Source of the DNA: a virus
Virus record (IMG/VR): IMGVR_UViG_3300047177_000012
Coordinates: 1 to 28,057 of that record
Length of the DNA stretch: 28,057 bases
Strand: one strand, 5' to 3'
Below, in pieces: positions 5,822 to 13,910 of the stretch (positions within the stretch are counted from its first letter, which is position 1; each line of letters starts with the position of its first letter). Below the pieces are notes generated by a model. It was not told the DNA's origin. It saw nothing but the letters and a program-made list of their open reading frames with translations, and did not search any database. A program made the translations under genes and the position numbers.

Positions 5822-6842
5822 AACCCGCATCCGGGTGATGATCGACAGCGGCGCGTTCAGTGCCTACAATCTAGGCAAAAGCATCGATCTGGACGCTTAC
5901 TGCACTTGGTTGCACGAGAACATGGGTTGGATCGACAGCTATATCAACCTTGATAAGCTAGATCCGCACAATCTTGAGGACGGTGCCCGGCAGGGCTGGG
6001 AGAACTACCGGCATATGCGCCGGCGCGGACTGCGGCCAATCCCGGTTCTACACGCAGGCGAGAATGTGGACTGGCTGCACCGCTACCTGGACGACGGCGC
6101 TGACTATGTGGCGCTGGCCGCCGTGGCCTTTATCCCAAAAAAGCACACGGACGCTTGGTATGCAGCAGTTTGGGATCATCTGGTCACGGCCGACGGTAGC
6201 CCCGCAGTCAAGGTTCACGCGCTAGGCGAGGGTCGCGTGGAAAGCATGATTGCGTTCCCATGGAAGTCGGTGGACACAGCGTCGTGGTTTTTTGCGTCCA
6301 TGGTGTCTGGCACGTTCAAAACCGACCAAGGCCAGACGTTGAACATGCGCGCAGACGGCCAAAATACGGACAGCAGCACACACGTCAAGTCGCTGGACCC
6401 GGAGAGCCGCGCGTTATTTGAAACCGCTATGGCCGCTGCCGGCATCAAAAAGGCGGTATTTGATTCCTGGACCCCGCGCGCCGCTTACGTGATTCGCAGC
6501 TACCTAATGGCACTACACTTCAAAAAACTGGAAGGCCGCGTCAATCTGAAGCAGGTGCGTAAGCATATTCCCCACGGTCTATTCCAACCTGCCCCGCGCG
6601 GCTTCAGTGTTGATCCCCACCCATTCTGTCTGCACCTAGTATTGGGCACAAACCCATCGGCCTTACTAGAGCTTGGCGCGGCGCGCGTGACCAGCACGCT
6701 GATGAGCTACTACTACATTACGAATCCCATATACGCAAATATCGAACGCTGGACCGTGGACCCGATGGGTTGGTGCCAAGACAACCCGCACGCTCGTCTC
6801 TACTACGACACGCTAATGGAGAATGCACATGAAATCCGGTAG
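5775..6842 (+). CDS. dpdA: DNA 7-deazaguanine transglycosylase DpdA, phage type, 355 aa
   Basis: DpdA belongs to the tRNA-guanine transglycosylase superfamily and exchanges guanine in DNA for a 7-deazaguanine. The two catalytic aspartates can be placed: D24 in MIDSGAFSAY, the signature of the phage family, and D167 in KSVDTASWF, the likely nucleophile. Between them are blocks expected for the TIM barrel (LRPIPVLHAGE, ADYVALAA, KVHALGEG). The CxCxxC zinc site of tRNA enzymes is not seen. AGAGGAAAG just upstream supports ATG 5775; TTG 5772 is also possible. It overlaps folE by 47 bases and the clamp gene by 14. With FolE, QueD, QueE and QueC present, the inserted base is probably preQ0. The sequence cannot show which guanines are modified. 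Confidence 0.85.
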   Translation: MTRPSVRSFCASPPAKTRIRVMIDSGAFSAYNLGKSIDLDAYCTWLHENMGWIDSYINLDKLDPHNLEDGARQGWENYRHMRRRGLRPIPVLHAGENVDWLHRYLDDGADYVALAAVAFIPKKHTDAWYAAVWDHLVTADGSPAVKVHALGEGRVESMIAFPWKSVDTASWFFASMVSGTFKTDQGQTLNMRADGQNTDSSTHVKSLDPESRALFETAMAAAGIKKAVFDSWTPRAAYVIRSYLMALHFKKLEGRVNLKQVRKHIPHGLFQPAPRGFSVDPHPFCLHLVLGTNPSALLELGAARVTSTLMSYYYITNPIYANIERWTVDPMGWCQDNPHARLYYDTLMENAHEIR

Positions 6843-7911
6843 CATCACCAACGATCTCGCACCGTTCAAAGCGCTGCTGCACAAGGGAGCGCTGTCGCCA
6901 CTCTACCGGAGCTTACTTCTGACCCCGGATAAAGTGGTTGGTTACAGCAGTTACGCGGTGTTGGAAATCACAACGCAAGTCGGGGTTACGCGCACAGTAT
7001 GCGTGGACTCAGCTACATTTCTGGCCGTGGTGGCGTCGCTCCCAGGACAAGAGGAACTGACGCTTACGCACGCTGACGGCGCGTTGGAATGGAAATGCGG
7101 CACGGCGCGGGGTCGCTTGGCGCTGGTCGCGCTGGACAAGTTCCCGGACATGCCTGCATTCCCCAGCGGTCGCCCCGGTGCTACTCCTACGGAGGAATTC
7201 ATCGACGCGCTAGAACTTGGTGCCTTGTCGTGCGGCAATGAAAGCCTGCAATCCGTTGGCCTCTACGGCGTTGTAATCGACAGCCGCGATATGGACTCGG
7301 CTAACGGACCAAGCGTCTACAGCACGGACAATACGACCTCAAGCTGCGCCACGCCCGCGCCGGTTACGGGCTGGGAAGCACCGGACCTCGTGACGCTGAC
7401 CCCGGCCGCCGTGGGGCTGCTGGCCTCGTTGCTGGTGCCAGGTGAAGGCCGGCTCCTACTTGACGCGACGACCGTCTACTACGAGGACGCGATCACCCGC
7501 TGCGTGATCAAGCAAGTGCCGCCGCTTAAACACGATGTCCGCGAAATTCTGCAACGCTACGCGCAAGCCGATTTGCGGGTGCCGCTGCCGCGCGAACGAG
7601 CCGCCGCCTTTATCAAACGCGCGACTACGCTGTCCGAGACCAAGAAGAACCTGTTCGTGCAGTTGACCGCGCAGAACGGACAAATTAGTCTGTCCTTTGC
7701 CGACGGCGTGACCTCGTCTGACGAATACTATCTGATCGACGGGTTGCGCGACATGCCGGCCACGTTCACTATCACCGTGGACGCGATCAAAATGGCACGC
7801 GCCCTGGCACACACGGACGAGATTGTGCTGGACCACCTTGAGCGTCATGTGCTGGTGCTGGTGCGCGACCTGAAAGGTTTGTTTGACTACATCATATCAG
7901 GTCGCAGATAA
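6829..7911 (+). CDS. DNA polymerase sliding clamp, DnaN-like, 360 aa
   Basis: The length and pattern fit a bacterial-type beta clamp of three similar domains: an opening segment (LYRSLLLTPDKVVGYSSYAVLEI), the characteristic FLAVVASLPG block, and ALDKFPDMPAF, which closely follows the 'FP..P' step at the end of a clamp domain. Later blocks (RLLLDATTVYY, then NLFVQLTAQNGQISLSF) repeat the same strand pattern. It would encircle DNA and tether the polymerase encoded two genes downstream. The ATG at 6829 is preferred over 6823 because GGAG at 6818-6821 is better spaced. The clamp loader is at 10693-11625. A sliding clamp paired with a family A polymerase is an uncommon but known phage arrangement. 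Confidence 0.75.
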   Translation: MKSGSITNDLAPFKALLHKGALSPLYRSLLLTPDKVVGYSSYAVLEITTQVGVTRTVCVDSATFLAVVASLPGQEELTLTHADGALEWKCGTARGRLALVALDKFPDMPAFPSGRPGATPTEEFIDALELGALSCGNESLQSVGLYGVVIDSRDMDSANGPSVYSTDNTTSSCATPAPVTGWEAPDLVTLTPAAVGLLASLLVPGEGRLLLDATTVYYEDAITRCVIKQVPPLKHDVREILQRYAQADLRVPLPRERAAAFIKRATTLSETKKNLFVQLTAQNGQISLSFADGVTSSDEYYLIDGLRDMPATFTITVDAIKMARALAHTDEIVLDHLERHVLVLVRDLKGLFDYIISGRR

Positions 7912-8181
7912 GTGCCGCTACAGCGGCCGCAGCGCCCGGCCGGCAGGGTAACCCCACCCAGCGCGCAAAACGGCCTGGCGGTGTGCCACAACCCCGGAAT
8001 TAGCGGTGTTATGCGGCCGACCCTACCCGCCCGCGTCGACCGTATAGCCTACGCGCCCCGCCTAGCAGCGGAGCTGCGCACCTTGGCACAAAATCACGAC
8101 GACTGGTCGTGGTCATGGTGGTGCTCGGACGCCGCCGCGACCATAGAGGCGCTGCTGGAGAAAACGAATGGGCTTCTTTGA
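7912..8181 (+). CDS. Small hypothetical protein, 89 aa (56 aa if started at 8011)
   Basis: The frame opens with GTG directly after the clamp stop and ends 14 bases inside the polymerase gene. The C-terminal part (LAAELRTLAQ, then WSWSWWCSDAAATIEALL) is the kind of small helical phage protein that carries a Trp-rich turn followed by a CSDAA helix. I have seen this pattern in other phages but no function is attached to it. The first 33 residues are Pro and Arg-rich and look unlike folded protein, so ATG 8011 may be the true start. Neither start has a strong ribosome site. Confidence 0.5.
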   Translation: MPLQRPQRPAGRVTPPSAQNGLAVCHNPGISGVMRPTLPARVDRIAYAPRLAAELRTLAQNHDDWSWSWWCSDAAATIEALLEKTNGLL

Positions 8182-10696
8182 TATTGACAAAAAAGCCCTA
8201 GAAACCAAACCAGCACCCAAACCACAGGCCAGCAAAGTCAAAACCTACACGTTAGGTTGCGATGGCTGCCCGCTGCGCGAGTGCTGGCCGCGCATCACTT
8301 CGCCTCGTATGCAGCTACAAGGACCGGCCAACGCGGACATCCTAATTGTTGGATCGTTCCCATTGCTCACAGCCGACCAAGCGGGCACGCCTTTCACCAA
8401 GGAACACAGAGATCAGCTATGGTCGCTGATCCCGCGCCAGCACCGGGAGCGCGTTGCTTGGCAAAACGCTGTGCGGTGCCATCCAATCGGCACAAGCGTC
8501 GGGGCGCGTGAGACGCACGCGTGCAGCACGTATCTAGCGGAGGACATCGAGCGACTACCAATCAAAGCCGTGTTGCTGCTCGGCCCGGTGCCGCTGGACG
8601 AATACTTTGGTGTTGCGCAATCCAAAGACATGAGCGGCATTCGGTTTCCGCTGTCCATCGCCGGCAAGACCGTGTGGGGCTACTCCGTATTCCACCCCCA
8701 TGATGTAGCGAACATGGCCGGCAGCTTTGACGCTGGTCCGATGGAGCCCCTGCTACGCGCGGATATCAAGAAGTTCTTTGCGGAAATAGATCGCTGGCCA
8801 ACCCCTGTTGTGCAGACAATCAAACAGTCCGACGTGTTGCTACCAACCACGCTCGAGGAAGCGCTGGCCATTGTTGACCAAATGGACGGTGTGCTGGGCT
8901 GGGACATCGAAACCCACAGCAGCATCAGCGGACTCAAACCGTGGTATGAAGACAGCATCATTCTGATCAGCGCATTTAGCGACGGTCAAACTACGATGGC
9001 GTTCTCGGTGGATCACCCCACGGCGCCGACCGATTGGGGTTTTGACTTTATGGAGGCCGTGGTCACAACCCGGCCATGGATAGCGCACAACGCGAACTTT
9101 GAGCGCAAGTGGATTCTATGGCAGAAGCACAAGCGCGGCTGTAAGCAGCAGCTTGCCCCATTCCACGATAGCGAGGCACTGGCGCGTGTGCGCTACCAAC
9201 GCTCAGGCTTGGGATCGCTTGAAAAGGTGTCGCGCATTGAACTTGGTGCTAACATCAAAGCGCTGTCACACGTTGACGCACGCGCAATCATGTCATTCCC
9301 GCTGGCGGACGTGTTACCCTACTGCGGAATTGACGCATGGGCCTCCGCACGTATCTACCACAGTTTGATTGATCGCGTGCAGCCGGAGCAATACCAAAAG
9401 CTCCTGGATACAATCCAATCCACTACAGACATGGAGTTGCTTGGCCTTCCAGTAGACTTGAACGAAGCCAACAGGCAAGCGCATTACTGGAATGAGAAAA
9501 GCATCCGCATTGCGCGGGATGCGTCCACGCTGTATGAGGTGCGGGAGTTTGAACGCCAAAAGCAACGGCCGTTTCAGATCAGCTCCGGGGTGGATATTGG
9601 CGAAGCGCTTGTGGAATTTGGTCGCGTATCTCTACCTAAGACTAAAGGCGGCAAACAATTCGCGACGGACGAAGCCGCGCTGCTAGAAAACGCAGTAGGT
9701 AACCCGTTCGGCCAGGCGGTGATTGATTTCCGCGAAGCCTCCAAGATGGCCTCTACCTACGTCAACCCGATTCTGGATACTACCAAGCACACAGACGGAA
9801 TGCTGCACTCCGGCTACACATCGATGCACACGCACACGCTGCGGCTGTCCGCGTTTGACCCCAATATCCAAAACTACCCTAAGCGCAACGCTGAACAGAA
9901 GCAGCTTCGCAAGCAAGTAAAAGCACCGCCCGGTTGCGTGTTTGTGGCTATTGATCAGGGTCAGCTACAGGCACGCATCATTGCAATGGCCACGCGCGAC
10001 CGTGCATTTTGCGCGTCGTTTCTGAAAAACATAGACATTCACTACGTCTGGCTGGACAAGTGCCTGGCTATTGACCCGGACTATCACTACAGATTGATTG
10101 AAGTTGCTGGGCTGCGTAGCAACGCTTCGGAGAAGGAAATCCGCAAAGCTGGGCGCACTATTATCAAGACAGACTTCGTGTTTGCGTCATTCTTCGGGTC
10201 GGGTGCCCCCAACATATCCACACGAACTAAGATTCCGCTCCGCTTGGTGCAGCAGTTACATGAAGAACTGTGGGCCGAGTTCCCGGACGTGCGCAAGTGG
10301 ATCAAGCAGCAGCGCCAGGAATACAGGGAAACAGGGTCCGTCCGCACACTGAACGGCATGGTCCGCCACGGCATCCTCTACGGCAACGAACCACTGAACG
10401 GTCCCATACAGGGCTCTGAGGGTGAAATCATGCTGCCGGCCATGAATGACCTTGCACGCATGGCGCGGGAGCAGGATGACGTCTACTTGCACCCCCGGAT
10501 GAATGTGCATGATGACTTGTCCTTCTTCCTACCAGATGACGAACGGTGCGAGCAGTATATTAAAACAATAGCGGAGGTGATGCTGCGGGTGCGCTACCAC
10601 TGGCAAATCGTCCCGCTCACTGTGGAAGTAAGTGTCGGGAGTAACTGGTATGACGTGGAGGAAGTAGCTGTGATCAAAGGGGACTACGTGCGATGA
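8168..10696 (+). CDS. DNA polymerase I-type with fused uracil-DNA-glycosylase-like domain, 842 aa
   Basis: Residues 1-220 resemble a family 4 uracil-DNA glycosylase: C31-x2-C34, C104 and C119 match its iron-sulfur ligands, with an LIVGSFP strand and an FHPHD motif near the end. A DEDDy 3'-5' exonuclease follows (D246 and E248 in WDIETH, then HNANFE, then YCGIDA). The polymerase domain has motif A (D596 in DQGQLQ), a motif B-like block (RTIIKTDFVF) and motif C (HDD, residues 781-783). Compared with Pol I, the steric-gate Glu is Gln (Q601) and HDE is HDD. A glycosylase-like domain fused to a phage PolA is known from Bacillus phage SPO1. Whether it still cuts uracil or only recognises bases is open. 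GGAG at 8156-8159 supports the start; the end overlaps the clamp loader. Confidence 0.9.
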   Translation: MGFFDIDKKALETKPAPKPQASKVKTYTLGCDGCPLRECWPRITSPRMQLQGPANADILIVGSFPLLTADQAGTPFTKEHRDQLWSLIPRQHRERVAWQNAVRCHPIGTSVGARETHACSTYLAEDIERLPIKAVLLLGPVPLDEYFGVAQSKDMSGIRFPLSIAGKTVWGYSVFHPHDVANMAGSFDAGPMEPLLRADIKKFFAEIDRWPTPVVQTIKQSDVLLPTTLEEALAIVDQMDGVLGWDIETHSSISGLKPWYEDSIILISAFSDGQTTMAFSVDHPTAPTDWGFDFMEAVVTTRPWIAHNANFERKWILWQKHKRGCKQQLAPFHDSEALARVRYQRSGLGSLEKVSRIELGANIKALSHVDARAIMSFPLADVLPYCGIDAWASARIYHSLIDRVQPEQYQKLLDTIQSTTDMELLGLPVDLNEANRQAHYWNEKSIRIARDASTLYEVREFERQKQRPFQISSGVDIGEALVEFGRVSLPKTKGGKQFATDEAALLENAVGNPFGQAVIDFREASKMASTYVNPILDTTKHTDGMLHSGYTSMHTHTLRLSAFDPNIQNYPKRNAEQKQLRKQVKAPPGCVFVAIDQGQLQARIIAMATRDRAFCASFLKNIDIHYVWLDKCLAIDPDYHYRLIEVAGLRSNASEKEIRKAGRTIIKTDFVFASFFGSGAPNISTRTKIPLRLVQQLHEELWAEFPDVRKWIKQQRQEYRETGSVRTLNGMVRHGILYGNEPLNGPIQGSEGEIMLPAMNDLARMAREQDDVYLHPRMNVHDDLSFFLPDDERCEQYIKTIAEVMLRVRYHWQIVPLTVEVSVGSNWYDVEEVAVIKGDYVR

Positions 10697-11625
10697 CTAT
10701 TGAGCAGCCGCTAATCACCAAATACCGTCCAACCAATTTTGATGAAGTGGTTGGTCACGACACCGTCATCCAAGCGCTGCGGCGTGCGCTGACCTCGCCC
10801 AGCTTGCCGCACGCCTACCTGTTCACGGGTCCGTCCGGAATCGGCAAAACCACGATAGCGCGCATTGTTGCGACGGAAGTGGACGCCGACGTTTTGGAAA
10901 TCGACGCTGCATCCAATAGCGGCGTCGACGCCATGCGCGAGCTAGTGGAAACCGGCCAGCATATGAGCCTAAGCGGCGCTGGCCGTCGTATGTTTATTCT
11001 TGATGAATGTCACATGATTTCGAAATCGGGTTTTCAAGTAATTCTCAAAATACTAGAGGAACCACCCGCACACTTGTTCCTCGCACTCTGCACCACGGAA
11101 CTACAGAAAATCCCGGAGACAATCGTGACGCGCTGCTATCACGTAGCCCTACGTCCGCTGTCCGGCCGGGAGCTGGATGAATACGTGGCTATGATTGCCG
11201 ACCTTGAAGGTTGGACCGTAAGCCTCGACGTGGCCTCGGCCGTGGTGCAGGCCGCTACCGGCCAGCCACGTAAAGCGCTGTCCATTCTGCAAGCTGTCCA
11301 TGACGCACCTAACCGCGACGAGATGCGGCGTATCATCGCACTCATGGACGACAAGGAACCGCTGGTCGAGGTGTGTCAGCAACTCCTACAGGGCAAAGGC
11401 TGGGAGGTGTTGCGGCCAATACTGGCGCGCATCGAGGACGACTCGTTCGCGGACGCATCCGTGGGTGCCGGGCGTTACCTGCTGGCCGCCCTGATGCGTT
11501 GCGAGTCCGGTGATAAGGCCAGGCGCGTATGGCAGTTGATCAATGCGCTGACGTTTCCGACTGAGACGTATGATCGCAAGGTAGCTTTCTTTGCGGCGGT
11601 GGGCCGCATGGTATGGGGAGATTAA
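10693..11625 (+). CDS. Clamp loader ATPase subunit, DnaX/RFC-like, 310 aa
   Basis: This AAA+ protein would open the sliding clamp and place it on primed DNA. It has Walker A (GPSGIGKT, residues 46-53), Walker B as DECH (104-107), a sensor 1 block (LALCTTE), an arginine-finger segment (TRCYH, in place of SRC) and a sensor 2 block (GQPRKALSILQ). The start KYRPTNFDEVVGH is a hallmark of the family. The four-cysteine zinc module of bacterial DnaX is absent, so in size it is closer to T4 gp44 or RFC small subunits. No separate small loader subunit is recognised in the window. The ATG overlaps the polymerase TGA, which couples the two. Confidence 0.9.
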   Translation: MTIEQPLITKYRPTNFDEVVGHDTVIQALRRALTSPSLPHAYLFTGPSGIGKTTIARIVATEVDADVLEIDAASNSGVDAMRELVETGQHMSLSGAGRRMFILDECHMISKSGFQVILKILEEPPAHLFLALCTTELQKIPETIVTRCYHVALRPLSGRELDEYVAMIADLEGWTVSLDVASAVVQAATGQPRKALSILQAVHDAPNRDEMRRIIALMDDKEPLVEVCQQLLQGKGWEVLRPILARIEDDSFADASVGAGRYLLAALMRCESGDKARRVWQLINALTFPTETYDRKVAFFAAVGRMVWGD

Positions 11626-11627
11626 GC

Positions 11628-11906
11628 ATGAAACACTCGGCAGGACCGTGGCGTGTCGGCCCGCTGGACTCAAACAGCCAGCGCATCGTCGAAAGTGATT
11701 ACATCGAAATATGCTCATGCTGGCACCACAGCGTCAGCTCAATTGAACGCGAGATGGAAGCCAATGCGCAGCTCATCGCCGCTGCACCGGCCTTGCTGCA
11801 CGCCTTGAAGCATGTGGTGGATATGGACGGCGCCAGCGACACCGCAGCTCTGTGGAAGCAAGCGCGTGAAGCAATAGCGCTGGCCGAGCACGGGTATATC
11901 TCATGA
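11628..11906 (+). CDS. Small phage protein with ANAQLIAAAPALL motif, 92 aa
   Basis: The ATG at 11628 follows the previous stop by two bases and has GGGGAG at 11615-11620; an in-frame ATG at 11613 lies inside the previous gene. The first half is a beta-type segment (SAGPWRVGPLDSNSQRIV, then YIEICSC). The second half contains the ANAQLIAAAPALLHAL helix, a pattern very common in small phage proteins of unknown function. No enzymatic residues can be picked out. The stop overlaps the next ATG. Confidence 0.7.
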   Translation: MKHSAGPWRVGPLDSNSQRIVESDYIEICSCWHHSVSSIEREMEANAQLIAAAPALLHALKHVVDMDGASDTAALWKQAREAIALAEHGYIS

Positions 11907-12364
11907 TCGACGGCACGTATGAGCGCTTGCGGGCGCGGCTGCTGATCGACCAGCTATCGCTTGACCAAGAGCTGATTGACATTGGCGAACTGATTGCAAC
12001 TGCCGCTGACGGTGTGGCCGAGGCCGCATACAAGCGCGACACCATCGCGAATCAGTTGAAGCTGGTGGAGGCACAAGTCGCGGACACGCTGCGCAAAGAG
12101 CAAATCGTTGATGGGAAAGGCGCAAGTAAGACCCGCAGCGAGGCGCAAATCGACAAAGAAACGCCGCTGGACGCGGAGTACCAAGAAACACTGGTGCTAC
12201 GCACGGAAGCGGACTTTGAACTGGCCAAGTGGTCCGCGCTAGTCAACGGGTTGCGGGCCAAACAGTCATCCATCAAAACCATTGGTGAAATGACCATTGC
12301 GGGCTTTCTGACTAGCGATGCTGTGTATAACCAGGAGCGACACAACCGACGGAGGTCGTCGTGA
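11903..12364 (+). CDS. Coiled-coil protein of unknown function, 153 aa
   Basis: The protein is almost entirely helical and charged, with heptad-like Leu and Ile spacing over residues 8-75 (LRARLLIDQLSLDQELIDIGELI and onwards) and again near 95-125. It is therefore likely an elongated coiled-coil dimer. No cysteines or obvious catalytic residues are seen. Its position just before the SSB and RecA-like genes suggests a helper of recombination or SSB loading, but that is inference from location alone. The ATG overlaps the previous TGA and the end overlaps the next GTG. Confidence 0.6.
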   Translation: MIDGTYERLRARLLIDQLSLDQELIDIGELIATAADGVAEAAYKRDTIANQLKLVEAQVADTLRKEQIVDGKGASKTRSEAQIDKETPLDAEYQETLVLRTEADFELAKWSALVNGLRAKQSSIKTIGEMTIAGFLTSDAVYNQERHNRRRSS

Positions 12365-12501
12365 CTACAATAGAATTCATTGCAGTTATTCTTTCAATAC
12401 CGTTACTAATGGTCGCGCTCTACGTCGGGGCGCGACTTGTCACGCACGCGTATTTCAGCAGCAAGCGGGACTACAACCAGCATAACCAGGAGAACAACTG
12501 A
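12361..12501 (+). CDS. Single-pass small membrane protein, 46 aa
   Basis: GTG 12361 has a GGAGG at 12351-12355 with five-base spacing and overlaps the preceding TGA, so the start is convincing. One hydrophobic stretch (IEFIAVILSIPLLMVALYVG, residues 4-23) is long enough to cross the membrane once. It is followed by a basic, Asn- and Gln-rich tail (SSKRDYNQHNQENN) that probably faces the cytoplasm. The stop shares one base with the SSB start codon. The role is unknown; small membrane proteins in phage early regions are sometimes involved in membrane attachment or superinfection exclusion. Confidence 0.6.
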   Translation: MTTIEFIAVILSIPLLMVALYVGARLVTHAYFSSKRDYNQHNQENN

Positions 12502-13517
12502 TGGCCTTTACATTCAAGCCGCGCGACCAAGCGGTGATCGACAAGAAGGAAACGCAGCAGGCGAACGACCTTGTCAGCTTTATCCGCGAGGAATACAAGA
12601 TTTACAAGGTGCGCAAAGGCGAAAACCTAATTCGCATCTTGCCACAGGACGCCAAATGGGAACGCGAAGACTATGGCGAAACCGTTTTCGTCCACTTCGG
12701 TATTGGCCCAGACAGCGCGTCGGTGTTGTGCAACACCCGCATGGGCGGCGGCGCGTGCTGCATCTGTGAAGCGCGGGCCAAGGCCGAACGCGCGGGCGAT
12801 GATCGCCTCGCTAATGACCTGCGCATCACCAAGCGCGTGGTGGTTTGGATACTGGACCGCAAAGCGCAGGACGACGAACCGACTCTGTGGTCGATGCCCT
12901 GGACCGTGGACAAGGACATCACCAAGGCCAGCAAGGATCGTATGACGGGTCGCACCTATACGATCGAGCACCCGGACGAGGGTTACGACATTTACTTTGA
13001 CAAAGACGGCGAAGGGCTGGCCACGAAATACACCGGATTCCAAATGGCGCGCAGCCCAACGCGCGTGCCGGAGTCCGCGCTGAACTTCGTATCAGAAAAC
13101 CCCGTGCTGGCTACGCTGAACCAACGCTCAAACGAAGAAGTGCAGGCGATCTTCCAAGGTGTTGTATCGCAAGGTCGTGGTGGGCGTGACAATGATCGAC
13201 CGCGTGACGGTGGCCGCCCAGACCGCACCCCGCCGCGCGACGACACGCCGCCGCCCGCCAGTGAGCACGACTATGGCGGGGGTCGCGATCATCCCAACGC
13301 TGAACGGCCAGCAGCCGCACGACCGGAGCGCATGATCCGCGAAGAACGTCCAAGTGATCGGCCACCAGTCGATGAGCGTCCACAGACCATGCGCCCGATG
13401 CTTACGCGTCCCACGACAATAGAACCGACACCGCCTGTTGAGGCACCAACACCCCCAGCCACGCTGTCGGCCGCAGCGCAACGGGCCGCTGCACTACGGG
13501 CGAGGCTCAACAAGTGA
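12501..13517 (+). CDS. gp32-like single-stranded DNA-binding protein, 338 aa
   Basis: Residues 1-215 resemble the T4 gp32 core: an N-terminal basic arm, an IRILPQD strand, and a zinc site at H65, C77, C86 (or C87) and C89, close to the H-C-C-C site of gp32. The protein should coat single-stranded DNA at the replication fork and during recombination. Residues 220-338 form a long disordered tail rich in Arg, Asp and Pro (DRPRDGGRPDRTPP and similar). It ends basic (RAALRARLNK) rather than in the acidic tip usual for SSBs, so its contacts with partner proteins may differ. AGGAG at 12488-12492 fixes the ATG. It lies next to the RecA-like recombinase, a common pairing. Confidence 0.75.
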   Translation: MAFTFKPRDQAVIDKKETQQANDLVSFIREEYKIYKVRKGENLIRILPQDAKWEREDYGETVFVHFGIGPDSASVLCNTRMGGGACCICEARAKAERAGDDRLANDLRITKRVVVWILDRKAQDDEPTLWSMPWTVDKDITKASKDRMTGRTYTIEHPDEGYDIYFDKDGEGLATKYTGFQMARSPTRVPESALNFVSENPVLATLNQRSNEEVQAIFQGVVSQGRGGRDNDRPRDGGRPDRTPPRDDTPPPASEHDYGGGRDHPNAERPAAARPERMIREERPSDRPPVDERPQTMRPMLTRPTTIEPTPPVEAPTPPATLSAAAQRAAALRARLNK

Positions 13518-13891
13518 GCAATGAAAGCAGACCAGGCGCACCGCCCGCCAGCGTGCTGCACCCAGACGAGCTGTTGCGCTTGCGCTTGCTACGGGCACTC
13601 GAGGAAGTTGGTGATTGTCTACGCTCGTTGTCATGGGTTCTCATTCAAGGCATCCGCGAAGACAACGCGGCGCACCGTGGCAGTATCGCGGTGGGCCTCG
13701 AGCGTGCGGCCGTGCTGTGCCGGGGTGGGCCCTATAACTTTGCTGCCGCCGACCCACCACCCGCCCCAAAAACGGAAAATCAAGCGCCGCCAGGCGATTT
13801 TGCAGCGCTGGCGGCACCCGTGGTGCCCGTAAGCCCTGCGGAGGCCCTGGCGCGTGCTGGAATTGCGTCTGCGCCAAAGACTGAAAACTAA
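13514..13891 (+). CDS. Hypothetical protein with C-terminal PKTEN repeat, 125 aa
   Basis: GTG 13514 overlaps the SSB stop and has GAGG about eight bases upstream. Residues 18-70 form a helical domain (DELLRLRLLRALEEVGDCLRSL, then NAAHRGSIAVGLERAAV). The rest is Pro and Ala-rich linker. The APKTEN hexapeptide occurs twice, once at the linker start and once as the extreme C-terminus, with an Ala-rich EALARAG helix between. No family is recognised. The location between SSB and RecA suggests an SSB or recombinase partner, but nothing in the sequence proves it. Confidence 0.6.
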   Translation: MSNESRPGAPPASVLHPDELLRLRLLRALEEVGDCLRSLSWVLIQGIREDNAAHRGSIAVGLERAAVLCRGGPYNFAAADPPPAPKTENQAPPGDFAALAAPVVPVSPAEALARAGIASAPKTEN

Positions 13892-13910
13892 CTGGGAAGA
13901 AGTTCTAGCT

